64,000 nucleotides of DNA. Origin: Acidobacteriota bacterium. Lineage in GTDB: Bacteria; Acidobacteriota; Terriglobia; Terriglobales; Acidobacteriaceae. This document shows, one piece after another, positions 19,546-28,787 of this stretch. The notes below the pieces were generated by a model that had not been told where the DNA came from, made no database searches, and saw only the letters and a list, made by a program, of their open reading frames with translations. The stretch lies in contig JAJZBZ010000004.1 in NCBI GenBank assembly GCA_021846275.1, positions 1 to 64,000 of the forward strand, given 5' to 3'. The translations under genes were made by a program, and so were the position numbers. Within the stretch, counting starts at the first letter, position 1, and each line of letters starts with the position of its first letter.

Positions 19546-19655
19546 GCTGGATCGCTTATCGGTGTCCGATGAGTCAAGACGGACGAGTGGGTCGGCGCAG
19601 GAGCGCTCAACTGCTGTAGTATCGAGATGAGATTTTCCTGCGAGAGGGTGCGGAG

Positions 19656-20108
19656 ATGAAGCGGATGGTGATGGTGCGATGGGTGGCTGCGATTGCGATG
19701 TCAATTCTCACGGTGGGGAGTTATGCGCAATGGATGAATCCGGCCTTTGACGTGCCGGCCTACCACCCGTCCGCGCCGCTGAAGGTGAGCGCGCTGCCGC
19801 CGATCCTGAGCGGAAAGCAGTTGACGGGGCCGAACTTCCGCTACCCGTGGCAGGTGCATGTTTACGAGAAGGCGGCGCGGGTTTCGAGCGTGCTGTATCA
19901 GTTGCCGTGCTACTGCCGGTGCGACCGCGAGCTGGGCCACACGAGCCTGCGAAGCTGCTTCGAGGGACTGCATGGGTCCGAGTGCTCGACCTGCGCCAAG
20001 GAAGGCGCTTACGCGTATGAGCAGACGAAGCTGGGCAAGACTCCGGCGCAGATTCGCGCGGCCATTGAGCGCGGCGAATTCCAGAAGGTGAATCTGGAGA
20101 ACGAGTAA
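19656..20108 (+). CDS. Secreted CYCXC (PCYCGC-like) family protein
   Basis: Signal peptide; 'YQLPCYCRCDRELGHTSLRSCFEGLHGSECSTCAKEG'. Confidence 0.75.
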   Translation: MKRMVMVRWVAAIAMSILTVGSYAQWMNPAFDVPAYHPSAPLKVSALPPILSGKQLTGPNFRYPWQVHVYEKAARVSSVLYQLPCYCRCDRELGHTSLRSCFEGLHGSECSTCAKEGAYAYEQTKLGKTPAQIRAAIERGEFQKVNLENE

Positions 20109-20253
20109 TTTCTGCGCGCAGGACTCGCGCCGGACAGGCTGGCGCGGGACTGGACGGTGCGCGCATACTCTGGCGCGAATTCGGTTTTGCGACGCATTCC
20201 GGGTACAATGGAGGTGCTGTACCTGACCAGATCGGGTTCGCGATGCACCAAAT

Positions 20254-20603
20254 GGGGGCGTCACGGTTTCGACGGGATCGGTAGCGGCAGAGAGGCATGC
20301 CGGGGTGTGGGCACCCGTAATCGCTTACAAAACAACAATTGCCAACAACAATCTGGCACTTGCTGCTTAATTAAGTAAGCAGCCGTCTTCCTCGGCTTCG
20401 CCTGTGGGCTGAGAGCGGACGTCGCACAGCAGGCTGGCTGGAGCCGCTCGGTCCGTGTGGCTTCGGCAAGATCATCGGACTAGTGTCGTCGGTTTCTTGT
20501 CTGTTCTGAGCCGAAGGCGCGAATCCTCTGAATAGACTGAGCATGGAGTCTCTCGGCTGACATTGATTTCGGACGCGGGTTCAACTCCCGCCGCCTCCAC
20601 CAA
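20254..20603 (+). ncRNA. ssrA: Transfer-messenger RNA (tmRNA)
   Basis: 5' GGGGGCG pairs with 3' CGCCTCC-ACCA; TTCGACGGG near the 5' end; T-loop GGTTCAACTCC; tag ORF GCTTAC...GCTGCTTAA at 20323-20370 encodes AYKTTIANNNLALAA*. Confidence 0.93.
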
Positions 20604-20658
20604 CTCTCGTTCCACCTCTGTTCTTCCAAATTACGCCTGACTGCCCGGTGCGGCTCGG

Positions 20659-22743
20659 TCAGCGCATGGCAATGCTCGTTTCCAGGGGCAGGTCGGCGGA
20701 AGAATCTCCGGCTTTGATGGTGTAGCTGCCGGGTTGGAGTTGCCAGGCGTGGCTGGCAACCGACCAGTACAGAAAGGACTGCGCGTCGAGCGACAGTGTT
20801 ATCCGCTTTGACTCGCCCGGATTCAAAGTGATCTTGCGAAACGCCGCCAACCGGAGCGGCGGTTCATCTCCCTCTGGAATGGGCGGAAAGCCAACGTAAA
20901 CCTGGGCTACTTCGGCTCCGGCGCGATGGCCGGTGTTGGTAACTGTGAGCTGCACATCAACCGTGTGCTGCTTTCCGACGACCGGAGTTGCCTTCATGTC
21001 TGAGATGGAGAACGTGGTGTAGGAAAGGCCGAAACCAAAGGGAAAAAGCGGCGTGAGCTGATGGGATTGATACCATCGGTAGCCGACGTCCAGCTTCTCG
21101 TCATAGTGAACCTCCTGGCCGTTGCCGGGATACCATTTCGGATTCTGAGCAAGCGTCTGGTCGATGCTGGCAGGGAAGGTCATGGGAAGTTTTCCCGAGG
21201 GATTGACGACGCCGAAAAGAACGTCAGCCACGGCGTTGCCGTCTTCCTCGCCCGGATACCAGGCTTCGAGTACCGCAGCCACCGAGTCGATCCACGGCAT
21301 GAGCAGCGCCGAGCCGCTTTTGAGCACGACGATGGTCTTTGGGTTTGCGGCAGCAACAGCGGAGATCAGATTGTTCATCGCAGCCGACAACTCGATCGGA
21401 TGATCGCGTCCCTCGCTCTCGCTGTCGCCAATCATGAGGATCGCCATATCAACACGCTTGGCCGCGTGAACTGCGGCCTGAAGGTCCGATCCATCCAGCA
21501 GTTCTACATGTTTTTGCAGCGGCATGTGCGCCTCGATGCCATCGATGGGCGCGATGCTATAAAGCGGGATGACGTGAGAGCTGCCGCCGCCACCTGTCTT
21601 TGCCTGTAGAGCGTCGGGGCCAATCACGGCGATGGAGCGCAGGCTGGATGTATCGATGGGCAGAATGTGATTCTGGTTTTTCAGAAGCACCATGCCCTGT
21701 TCGGCGATCACGCGCGAGGCTCTGCCGTCGTCCAGAACCGGAATGGAGCGCAACTGTTTCGGTTTCGCGCCGAAGAGTCCAAAACGCATCATGGTTGCGA
21801 AGCGCCGCACCAGCATTTCGTTAATCGTGGCGATGGGAACCTGTCCCTGGTTGATCGCGGTCTTCAGGGCATCGCCGAAATAAATCCCGGTCGGCATTTC
21901 CAGATCAAGTCCATTCAGTGCGCTTGGCACCGTGCTGTGTACGGCACCCCAGTCGGAGAGCACAAAGCCGCGAAACTTCCATTCGTCCTCGAGCACGGAG
22001 AGCAGCGGCTTATTCTCGCAGTCGAAGGTGCCGTTGACCTTCGGGTAGGCGCACATGACCGAGGCTACGTTACCCTGGACGACCGCGGCGTGAAAGCCAG
22101 GCATGTAGATTTCACGCAGAGCACGTTCGTCAACGGTTTCGTCAATGCGGAAGCGGTTGCTTTCCTGGTTGTTGGCGATGTAGTGCTTCACATTCGCGAG
22201 CACGCCAACGCTCTGGATGCCCTGAATGGTTGCCACCGCGATCTGGCCGTCGAGATACGGATCCTCGCTGTAGCTCTCGAACGTGCGTCCGTTCTGCGGC
22301 ACGCGGATGATGTTGATGTCCGGCGCTTCGAGCAGATCAGACTGGAGGTCGCGCGTCTCCTCGCCGGCGGTCTTCCCGTACAGGCGCGCGAGTCCCGGAT
22401 CCCAGGAAGCGGCCAGCGCGATGGGAGCTGGCAGCGCAGTGGCACGGAGCTGCGGGCTTGCGCCTCCCGGACCCACTCCGGCGGGGCCGTTCGTCATGGG
22501 GAATGCGGGAATGCCAAGGCGGGGAATGCCCGGGACGTAACGGTAGTGTTCGGCGGTGCGGATGCCGTGCAATTCGGTGATTTTTTCATCGAGCGTCATC
22601 TTTGCGACGATTGCCCGCGCACGAGCGTAGTCGTCGTCGATGGTAGCGGACTTCGATTGTGGCATGGCAATCTGACAGCCAAGAACCAACAGGAAACAAG
22701 CCAGGATTCCAGAACCACGTTTCTTCATTGTTTTATGCTCCAT
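20659..22743 (-). CDS. Glycoside hydrolase family 3 beta-glucosidase-like, secreted
   Basis: 'GFVLSDWGAVHST' catalytic region, 'IAVIGPDALQAKTGGGGSSHV', C-terminal fibronectin-III-like 'VQLTVTNTGHRAGAEVAQVYV'. Confidence 0.9.
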   Translation of the reverse strand: MEHKTMKKRGSGILACFLLVLGCQIAMPQSKSATIDDDYARARAIVAKMTLDEKITELHGIRTAEHYRYVPGIPRLGIPAFPMTNGPAGVGPGGASPQLRATALPAPIALAASWDPGLARLYGKTAGEETRDLQSDLLEAPDINIIRVPQNGRTFESYSEDPYLDGQIAVATIQGIQSVGVLANVKHYIANNQESNRFRIDETVDERALREIYMPGFHAAVVQGNVASVMCAYPKVNGTFDCENKPLLSVLEDEWKFRGFVLSDWGAVHSTVPSALNGLDLEMPTGIYFGDALKTAINQGQVPIATINEMLVRRFATMMRFGLFGAKPKQLRSIPVLDDGRASRVIAEQGMVLLKNQNHILPIDTSSLRSIAVIGPDALQAKTGGGGSSHVIPLYSIAPIDGIEAHMPLQKHVELLDGSDLQAAVHAAKRVDMAILMIGDSESEGRDHPIELSAAMNNLISAVAAANPKTIVVLKSGSALLMPWIDSVAAVLEAWYPGEEDGNAVADVLFGVVNPSGKLPMTFPASIDQTLAQNPKWYPGNGQEVHYDEKLDVGYRWYQSHQLTPLFPFGFGLSYTTFSISDMKATPVVGKQHTVDVQLTVTNTGHRAGAEVAQVYVGFPPIPEGDEPPLRLAAFRKITLNPGESKRITLSLDAQSFLYWSVASHAWQLQPGSYTIKAGDSSADLPLETSIAMR

Positions 22744-23017
22744 CAGCGTCCGAATTAAAAAGACAGCCCAGTATAGTCCACCAATGCGAAGTGCCTGACC
22801 ACTCGACTATTGCGGATGTGTTCATCCCGATTTACCTCACTCCCGCAGGCACAGTAGCAGCGCGCTCGGCTACGGAACAATGTCGTTGTGCCGTCAGCGG
22901 ATATTGCGATTGACCGCTCCGATCACCTTCTGAAGACATGCGATACACTGAACCCCGAAACAGTGGAATTGCAGATGCTCCGCCGACATTCATGAGAAAT
23001 CAGTTGAGAGTTGCGTC

Positions 23018-23785
23018 ATGAAAATCAGACTCGAAGTTTGCGTGGATTCGGTGGAGTCTGCACTGGCAGCCAGCAGCGGCGGCGCGGATCGCATCGAGTT
23101 GTGCAGCGCGCTGCATGCGGGCGGCATTACGCCGAGCTTCGGGCTGATAGGGCAGGTGCGCAGGCTCACTGCGGTGGAGTTGTGCGTGCTGGTGCGTCCG
23201 CGCGAAGGAGATTTTTTTTACAGTGACTGCGAGTTCGCCGTGATGGTGGAGGATGTGAAGCGCGCGCGCGACCTGGGCTGCGAGGCCGTCGTGATCGGCG
23301 TGCTGACGCGCGACCGACAGGTGGACTGCGAGCGGACAGCGAGGCTAATTGATGCGGCTCGTCCGATGAAGGTTACGTTCAACCGCGCGTTTGATGTATC
23401 GCGCGATCTGGAACGCTCGCTTGCAGACGTACTTTCCGTTGGTGCGGACCGCATTCTCACCTCGGGCGGCGAGCGCTTCGCGATCGATGGAGCGGATCGA
23501 ATTGCGCGACTGGTGAAGGCTGCCGGGGAACGGATTGTGATTCTTGGCGGCGGTGGTCTGCGCCCGTCCAATGTGGCCGAGTTCGTGCGGCGCAGCGGTG
23601 TTACCGAAGTCCATACGTCGCTGCGATCCGAAAACGTCGTGGCGGCGCATCAGCAGGCCGCCGATGCGATTCTGGGCGTGGAGCCGGAGGCGCGGGCTGT
23701 GATTCGCGTAAGCGAAGTGCAGAAAATGCGCAGCGCGCTGGATGCTGTGCAGGCAAGTGGCGCCGCGCGTTCATCGACCGAGTGA
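23018..23785 (+). CDS. cutC: Copper homeostasis protein CutC
   Basis: 'KIRLEVCVDSVESALAASSGGADRIELCSALHAGGITPSFGLI', 'RPREGDFFYS', 'VTFNRAFD'. Confidence 0.92.
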   Translation: MKIRLEVCVDSVESALAASSGGADRIELCSALHAGGITPSFGLIGQVRRLTAVELCVLVRPREGDFFYSDCEFAVMVEDVKRARDLGCEAVVIGVLTRDRQVDCERTARLIDAARPMKVTFNRAFDVSRDLERSLADVLSVGADRILTSGGERFAIDGADRIARLVKAAGERIVILGGGGLRPSNVAEFVRRSGVTEVHTSLRSENVVAAHQQAADAILGVEPEARAVIRVSEVQKMRSALDAVQASGAARSSTE

Positions 23786-23905
23786 GCGCTGGTCTGTGGC
23801 CGCGAAGACGCTGCTGCCGACGGTGCGGTAGCTTGACTGCTGATCCCCGACGATGGAGTAACCGACGGACTGATCACGCGACTCGAATCGCAGGTGGATA
23901 CTGAC

Positions 23906-24313
23906 TCAGCAGGTGCAGGCGCAGGGTGATGGCGCGGCGAGCAGAGCGGGCAATTTCTGAGGGGCGCGGCAGGCGCGGCGAAAGCGGTTGAGGTCAGCCT
24001 GCATAAGGCGGTCGTCGGCCAGGGCGGCGAGCGTTTCGCGCAGAATGTTGTCTGCGCCTTCGTTCGGCGGTGTGACGATTCGGTAATGCATCCACTTGCC
24101 TTCGCGTCGCGCGGCGACGATGCCGGCGCGGCGCAGATAGGCAAGATGGCGCGAGACCTTGGGCTGGCTCTGGCCCAGCACTTCGACAAAGTAGCAGACG
24201 CAGACCTCCCTGCCCTGCATGAGATTGAGCAGGCGCAGACGTGTGCGATCAGCCAGCGCGGAGAAGAGCAGGGCCAGATCGAAGTGCTTCGGGATGCGCG
24301 CACGGGAGGGCAT
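23906..24313 (-). CDS. arsR: ArsR family metalloregulator
   Basis: 'LFSALADRTRLRLLNLMQGREVCVCYFVEVLGQSQPKVSRHLAYLRRAGIV'; divergent from arsC. Confidence 0.9.
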   Translation of the reverse strand: MPSRARIPKHFDLALLFSALADRTRLRLLNLMQGREVCVCYFVEVLGQSQPKVSRHLAYLRRAGIVAARREGKWMHYRIVTPPNEGADNILRETLAALADDRLMQADLNRFRRACRAPQKLPALLAAPSPCACTC

Positions 24314-24334
24314 AGGGAGAGTATATGTGAATTT

Positions 24335-24363
24335 GCAGATGTGTTCCTTGTCAATACATCTGC
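24335..24363. promoter_or_regulatory. Candidate ArsR operator
   Basis: GCAGATGT-N13-ACATCTGC, 8-bp perfect inverted repeat in the arsR/arsC intergenic region. Confidence 0.55.
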
Positions 24364-24425
24364 TTACGCATATATAATTGAAGAAATCCTCCGAGACTGA
24401 AGAATGCACGTAACGAGGGGTGAGA

Positions 24426-24917
24426 ATGGCGGAGCATTACAGCGTGTTGTTTCTGTGTACGGGGAATTCTGCGCGGTCGATCATGGCCGAGGCGATTCTC
24501 AACCACAAGGGACGGGGGCGGTTTACGGCTTACAGCGCGGGCAGTCATCCCTCGGGCGAGCCGCGCAGGGAAGCGCTGGCGCAGATTGCGTCAGTGGGCA
24601 TGGCGACGACGGGGCTGCGCAGCAAATCGTGGAACGAGTTTTCGCGGCCCGACGCGCCGGGGATGGATTTTGTCTTCACCGTCTGCGACAGCGCGGCGCG
24701 GGAGACGTGTCCGCTGTGGCCAGGGCAGCCGATGACGGCGCACTGGGGCATTCCCGATCCGGCTGCGGTGAAGGGCAGCGACGAGGAGATTGCGCGCGCG
24801 TTTCGCGATGCGTTCACGGTGCTGGACAGGCGGATCGGGCTGTTTCTGAGCCTGCCGCTGGCAACGCTGGAGGAGATGGCGATCCGGCGCGAGATCGACC
24901 GGATCGGGAGGTCGTGA
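24426..24917 (+). CDS. arsC: Arsenate reductase, LMW-PTP type
   Basis: 'VLFLCTGNSARSIMAEAIL' P-loop; 'VCDSAARETCPLWPGQPMTAHWGIPDPA'. Confidence 0.9.
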   Translation: MAEHYSVLFLCTGNSARSIMAEAILNHKGRGRFTAYSAGSHPSGEPRREALAQIASVGMATTGLRSKSWNEFSRPDAPGMDFVFTVCDSAARETCPLWPGQPMTAHWGIPDPAAVKGSDEEIARAFRDAFTVLDRRIGLFLSLPLATLEEMAIRREIDRIGRS

Positions 24918-24920
24918 GCG

Positions 24921-26003
24921 ATGGCGAAGAGCCGGTTGTCGTTTCTGGACCGCTATCTTACTGGCTGGATTTTTGCGGCGATGGCTGCCGGGCTTGCGCT
25001 CGGATGGCTGGCTCCGGGCGTGACGCCGCTGCTGAGTCGGCTGAGCGTGGGCACGGTCTCGCTGCCGATTGCCGCCGGGCTGATCCTGATGATGTATCCG
25101 CCGTTTACGCGCGTGCGCTTCGAGGCGCTGCATGAGGTCTTTCGCAATGGGCGCGTACTGGGGTTGTCCTTGCTGCAGAACTGGGTGATCGGGCCGGTGC
25201 TGATGTTTGCGCTGGCGGTGATTTTTTTGCGTGGGTATCCAGAGTATATGGCCGGGCTGATTCTGATTGGCCTCGCGCGGTGCATTGCGATGGTGATCGT
25301 GTGGAACGAGCTGGCGAAGGGCGATACGCAGTATGCCGCCGGTCTGGTCGCGTTCAATTCACTGTTTCAGGTGCTGTTTTATTCAGCGTATGCGTGGGTG
25401 TTTCTCACCGTGATTCCGCAATGGCTGGGGCTGCGTGGCGCGGTGGTGCATATTCGGATGAGCGAGATTGCGCGCAGCGTGGCGATCTATCTGGGCATAC
25501 CGTTTGTGGCGGGGTTTGCGACGCGCGTACTGCTGCGACGGGCAGGCCGCAGCGAGTGGTACGACGGAAAGTTTGTGCCGCGCCTGGCACCGCTGACGCT
25601 GGTGGCGCTGCTGTTCACGATTGTAGCGATGTTTTCGCTGAAGGCGGATGCAATTGTGCGGCTGCCGCTGGATGTGCTGCGCATTGCCGTGCCGCTGTTG
25701 CTGTATTTCGTCGCGATGTTTCTGGTTTCGTTCTGGATGGGCAGGCGAGTGGGCGCGGATTATTCGCGGACGACGACGCTTGCGTTTACGGCGGCTTCGA
25801 ACAACTTTGAGCTGGCGATTGCCGTGGCGGTTTCGGTCTTTGGCATCCACTCGGGCGAAGCGTTTGCCGCGGTGATTGGGCCGCTGGTCGAGGTGCCGGT
25901 GATGATTGCGCTGGTGAATCTGGCGCTGCGCTTTCAGCGGCAGTTTTTTCCCGATGCGGAGGCTGCGGCGATGGACAGTGTTTGCGAGACGCGACGCTGC
26001 TGA
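24921..26003 (+). CDS. acr3: ACR3 family arsenite efflux transporter
   Basis: '[28 protein letters not shown]', '[19 protein letters not shown]', '[21 protein letters not shown]'. Confidence 0.93.
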   Translation: MAKSRLSFLDRYLTGWIFAAMAAGLALGWLAPGVTPLLSRLSVGTVSLPIAAGLILMMYPPFTRVRFEALHEVFRNGRVLGLSLLQNWVIGPVLMFALAVIFLRGYPEYMAGLILIGLARCIAMVIVWNELAKGDTQYAAGLVAFNSLFQVLFYSAYAWVFLTVIPQWLGLRGAVVHIRMSEIARSVAIYLGIPFVAGFATRVLLRRAGRSEWYDGKFVPRLAPLTLVALLFTIVAMFSLKADAIVRLPLDVLRIAVPLLLYFVAMFLVSFWMGRRVGADYSRTTTLAFTAASNNFELAIAVAVSVFGIHSGEAFAAVIGPLVEVPVMIALVNLALRFQRQFFPDAEAAAMDSVCETRRC

Positions 26004-26048
26004 GGCGCGTGCTGTCAGAGTCTGTTTTGTTCGTATTACCCCGGCGAC

Positions 26049-26213
26049 TTACTCCTGCGGCTTTCCGGTTTTGCGCTGCGCTTCGATGAGCGCCGAGGCG
26101 AGGGAAAACTTCGACTCAAGCGCGTCATATTCGACGACAAATTCTGGATCGTTCTTCCATTTGCGGAAGGATTCTTCCGCAGGGATCATTTGGCGTTGCA
26201 TTGAATCTCCCAT
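26049..26213 (-). pseudogene. Remnant of a HigA/XRE-type antitoxin gene (54 aa, interrupted by in-frame stop)
   Basis: Manual translation: MGDSMQRQMIPAEESFRKWKNDPEFVVEYDALESKFSLASALIEAQRKTGKPQE*VAGVIRTKQTLTAR; resembles HigA-like antitoxin N-terminus, HTH helix continues past the stop. Confidence 0.6.
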
Positions 26214-26262
26214 TGCATTGCTCCATACGAGTTCTCTGAGATTTCAGCATGGCACTGTGCGA

Positions 26263-28014
26263 CTACTGCGTTGGCGGTAACTGCGCGGGTGGTGTTTGCA
26301 CGGGTGGTTCCTGGGGGATGGCGGCACCGTCGGAGCGGGGGTCGCCGGCGGCGAAGTTGACCTCGCGGCTTGCATCGCGGACGACGGCTGCGCCTTCGCC
26401 GACGGTGAAGGAGAACGGTTCGAGGAGCTTGATCTGGTGGCCGCGCGCGGTGAGTCCGGCGCGGATGTCGGCGGGGACGGTCTCTTCCATCATCACGTCG
26501 CAGCCGTCGAAGGTTTCCTTGGTGAAGCGCGGCTGTTCGAGTGCGGACTGGACGTTCATGTGGAAGTCGACGATGTTGGAGACGAACTGTGCGTGTGCCT
26601 GGGCCTGGTTCCAGCCGCCCATGATGCCGAATCCGATGTGGATGTCGCCCTTCTGCATGAAGGCGGGAATGATGGTGTGGAGCGGGCGTTTGTGGCCGTC
26701 GAGGGAGTTGGGCAGGCCGGGCGTGAGCTGGAAGCCTGCGCCGCGATTCTGGAAGGAGAAGCCGAGGCCGGGAGCGACGAAGCCGGTGCCGTAGCCGGCG
26801 TAGTTGCTCTGGATGAGCGAGACGATGTTGCCGTCCTTGTCGATGGTGGAGAGATAGATGGTCGAGTTGCCGTGCTTGTCGAGTTCGGTTTCGATCTGCG
26901 AGGGGACGACCTGGCAGGCGGCGTGCTGCATGTCGATGAGTTTGGCGCGCTGGTCGGCGAGGGATTTGCTGATGAGCTGCTGGACGGGGATGGGCGTGAA
27001 GCGCGGGTCGCCGACGTAGCGGTACATGTCGGCGTAGGCGAGTTTCTTGGCCTCGATCATGACGTGGAGCGCGGCGACGGAGTTGTGGCCGTAGTCGCTG
27101 AGGGGGAAGTGTTCCATGATGTTGAGCATGGAGAGCGCGGCGATGCCCTGGCCGTTGGGCGGCAGCTCGTAGATGGTCCAGCCGTGGTAGGTGGTGGAGA
27201 CGGGTTCGACCCACTCGGGCTGGAAGTCGCGGAAGTCTTCAAGGGTGTGGAAGCCGCCGTGGGCGCGCAGGAAGTCCACCATGACCTGGGTCATGGGTCC
27301 GTTGTAGTAGGCGTCGCGGCCGTGAGCGGCGATCTGGCGCAGAGAGTTGGCGAGGTCGGGGTTGCGGAAGAGATCGCCGGGCTGCGGCGGGTGAGACCAG
27401 ATGTCGTAGGTCTGCTTGTAGCCGGGCTGGTTGAGCAGGCGCGGGGCGATCCAGTAGCGTGCGTTGCGCTCGGCGAGCGGGAATCCGTTTTGCGCGTAGT
27501 AGATGGCCGGGGCGAGCAGTTGGCTGAAGGGCAGAGTGCCGAAGCGGGAGCGCATGGCGTCCCAGCCGGCGACGGCTCCGGGCACGTCGATGGTGTTGAC
27601 GCCGGTGTAGTCGAGGGTGGTGATGCCCTTGGCCTTGAGGGCGTCGATGGTGAGCGCTTTGGGCGACCATCCGCTGGAGTTGAGGCCGTAGAGTTTGCCG
27701 GTTCTGGCGTCGTAGTAAAGCATGAAGAGGTCGCCACCGATGCCGTTGACATAGGGCTGGACGACGCCCATGACGGCGTTGGCTGCGATGGCGGCATCGA
27801 TGGCGTTGCCGCCCTGCTCCAGGATGTGCGCGCCGGCCTGAGAGGCGAGAAACTGCGGCGTGGAGACGATGCCGAATTTGGAGACGACCATGGAGCGCGC
27901 CTGGCCGGGGACGGTCTGGAACTGCTGGGAGAACGTCTGGGCGCGGGCTGCGAGGGCAAGGGCGGAAACGAGCAGGCTGGCAACGGCGAATTTGCTGGAA
28001 AACAGGCGCTTCAT
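26263..28014 (-). CDS. ggt: Gamma-glutamyltranspeptidase, secreted
   Basis: 'ILEQGGNAIDAAIAANAVMGVVQPYVNGIGGDLFMLYYDARTGKLYGLNSSG', 'GNSTIYLSTIDKDGNIVSLIQSNYAGYGTGF'. Confidence 0.92.
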   Translation of the reverse strand: MKRLFSSKFAVASLLVSALALAARAQTFSQQFQTVPGQARSMVVSKFGIVSTPQFLASQAGAHILEQGGNAIDAAIAANAVMGVVQPYVNGIGGDLFMLYYDARTGKLYGLNSSGWSPKALTIDALKAKGITTLDYTGVNTIDVPGAVAGWDAMRSRFGTLPFSQLLAPAIYYAQNGFPLAERNARYWIAPRLLNQPGYKQTYDIWSHPPQPGDLFRNPDLANSLRQIAAHGRDAYYNGPMTQVMVDFLRAHGGFHTLEDFRDFQPEWVEPVSTTYHGWTIYELPPNGQGIAALSMLNIMEHFPLSDYGHNSVAALHVMIEAKKLAYADMYRYVGDPRFTPIPVQQLISKSLADQRAKLIDMQHAACQVVPSQIETELDKHGNSTIYLSTIDKDGNIVSLIQSNYAGYGTGFVAPGLGFSFQNRGAGFQLTPGLPNSLDGHKRPLHTIIPAFMQKGDIHIGFGIMGGWNQAQAHAQFVSNIVDFHMNVQSALEQPRFTKETFDGCDVMMEETVPADIRAGLTARGHQIKLLEPFSFTVGEGAAVVRDASREVNFAAGDPRSDGAAIPQEPPVQTPPAQLPPTQ

Positions 28015-28356
28015 GCGACCTCCGACTGGAAAATCCGCAGGCGCGGGGTGGAAGCGTCGCGCCGGGAAAAGGGTTGTGCGCAAGGATAGCACGGCGAGAA
28101 GCCGGCAGGCGCGGAATCGGATGGAAACCGGATTAAAGCTATTGGATAGAGAGGCTTGTCGTTGTTTTTCATGGTTTACCTGTTTGCTATTAACCCGGTT
28201 ACCCCCCCCAGGGGGGTGGTATTTATTTTCTTGCCAACGAAAAATTGGCGAAATGTTGACTGATTTGCCATCTCTGGCGCTGATCCGGCTGCCGGGATCC
28301 GGGCACAGCACGGGTCAGTTGAGATCACTATCGCACAAATGGAAATAATTGCCTGC

Positions 28357-28485
28357 CATTGAATGCGGCGGCCGCGCGCGTTCGCGCGCCACGGACAGTT
28401 GTTGCCGCCCCCGGTGGTCGCGGCCCTGCGCTTGCTGAGGACGACAGGAAAAACAAAAGCATATTCCTTTCGGGGGTGACAACTG
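28357..28485 (+). repeat. Mosaic palindromic repeat, copy A (diverged)
   Basis: CATTGAATGCGGCGGCCGCGCGCG-TT-CGCGCGCCACGGACAGTTG...TGGTCGCGG...AAAACAAAAGCATATTCCTTTCGGGGGTGACAACTGG. Confidence 0.7.
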
Positions 28486-28787
28486 GAGAGGTAGCGGCAC
28501 GACGACGGCAGTTGAGATTGGCGCTTCGCGGTTCTCCTATCACAGAAGTGAGGGTTGGGACGCGCGGTAGAAATAGGGGTTGGAATTGGGGGACGCTGAT
28601 GTATAGTAACGTCAAACGCAGGTAAAAGTGGTGACAAAAGTTTGCGAAAAGGTGACCGAAGTGTTGCCTTTGCGGATTCGGTGTCGGCACTGGTCTGACC
28701 GGAGCGGTGAGTGAGACGAAATGAAGGCCCAGTGACGGGTCTTCCTTGCAGGCGGGTGACCGCTGATTTTTTCTGGAGAGAGCGAGG

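Noticed and set aside
28198-28222. C8-A-G6 tract (ACCCCCCCCAGGGGGGT) as operator or terminator
   Set aside because: Short homopolymer palindrome without a second copy or T-run; not enough to support a function.
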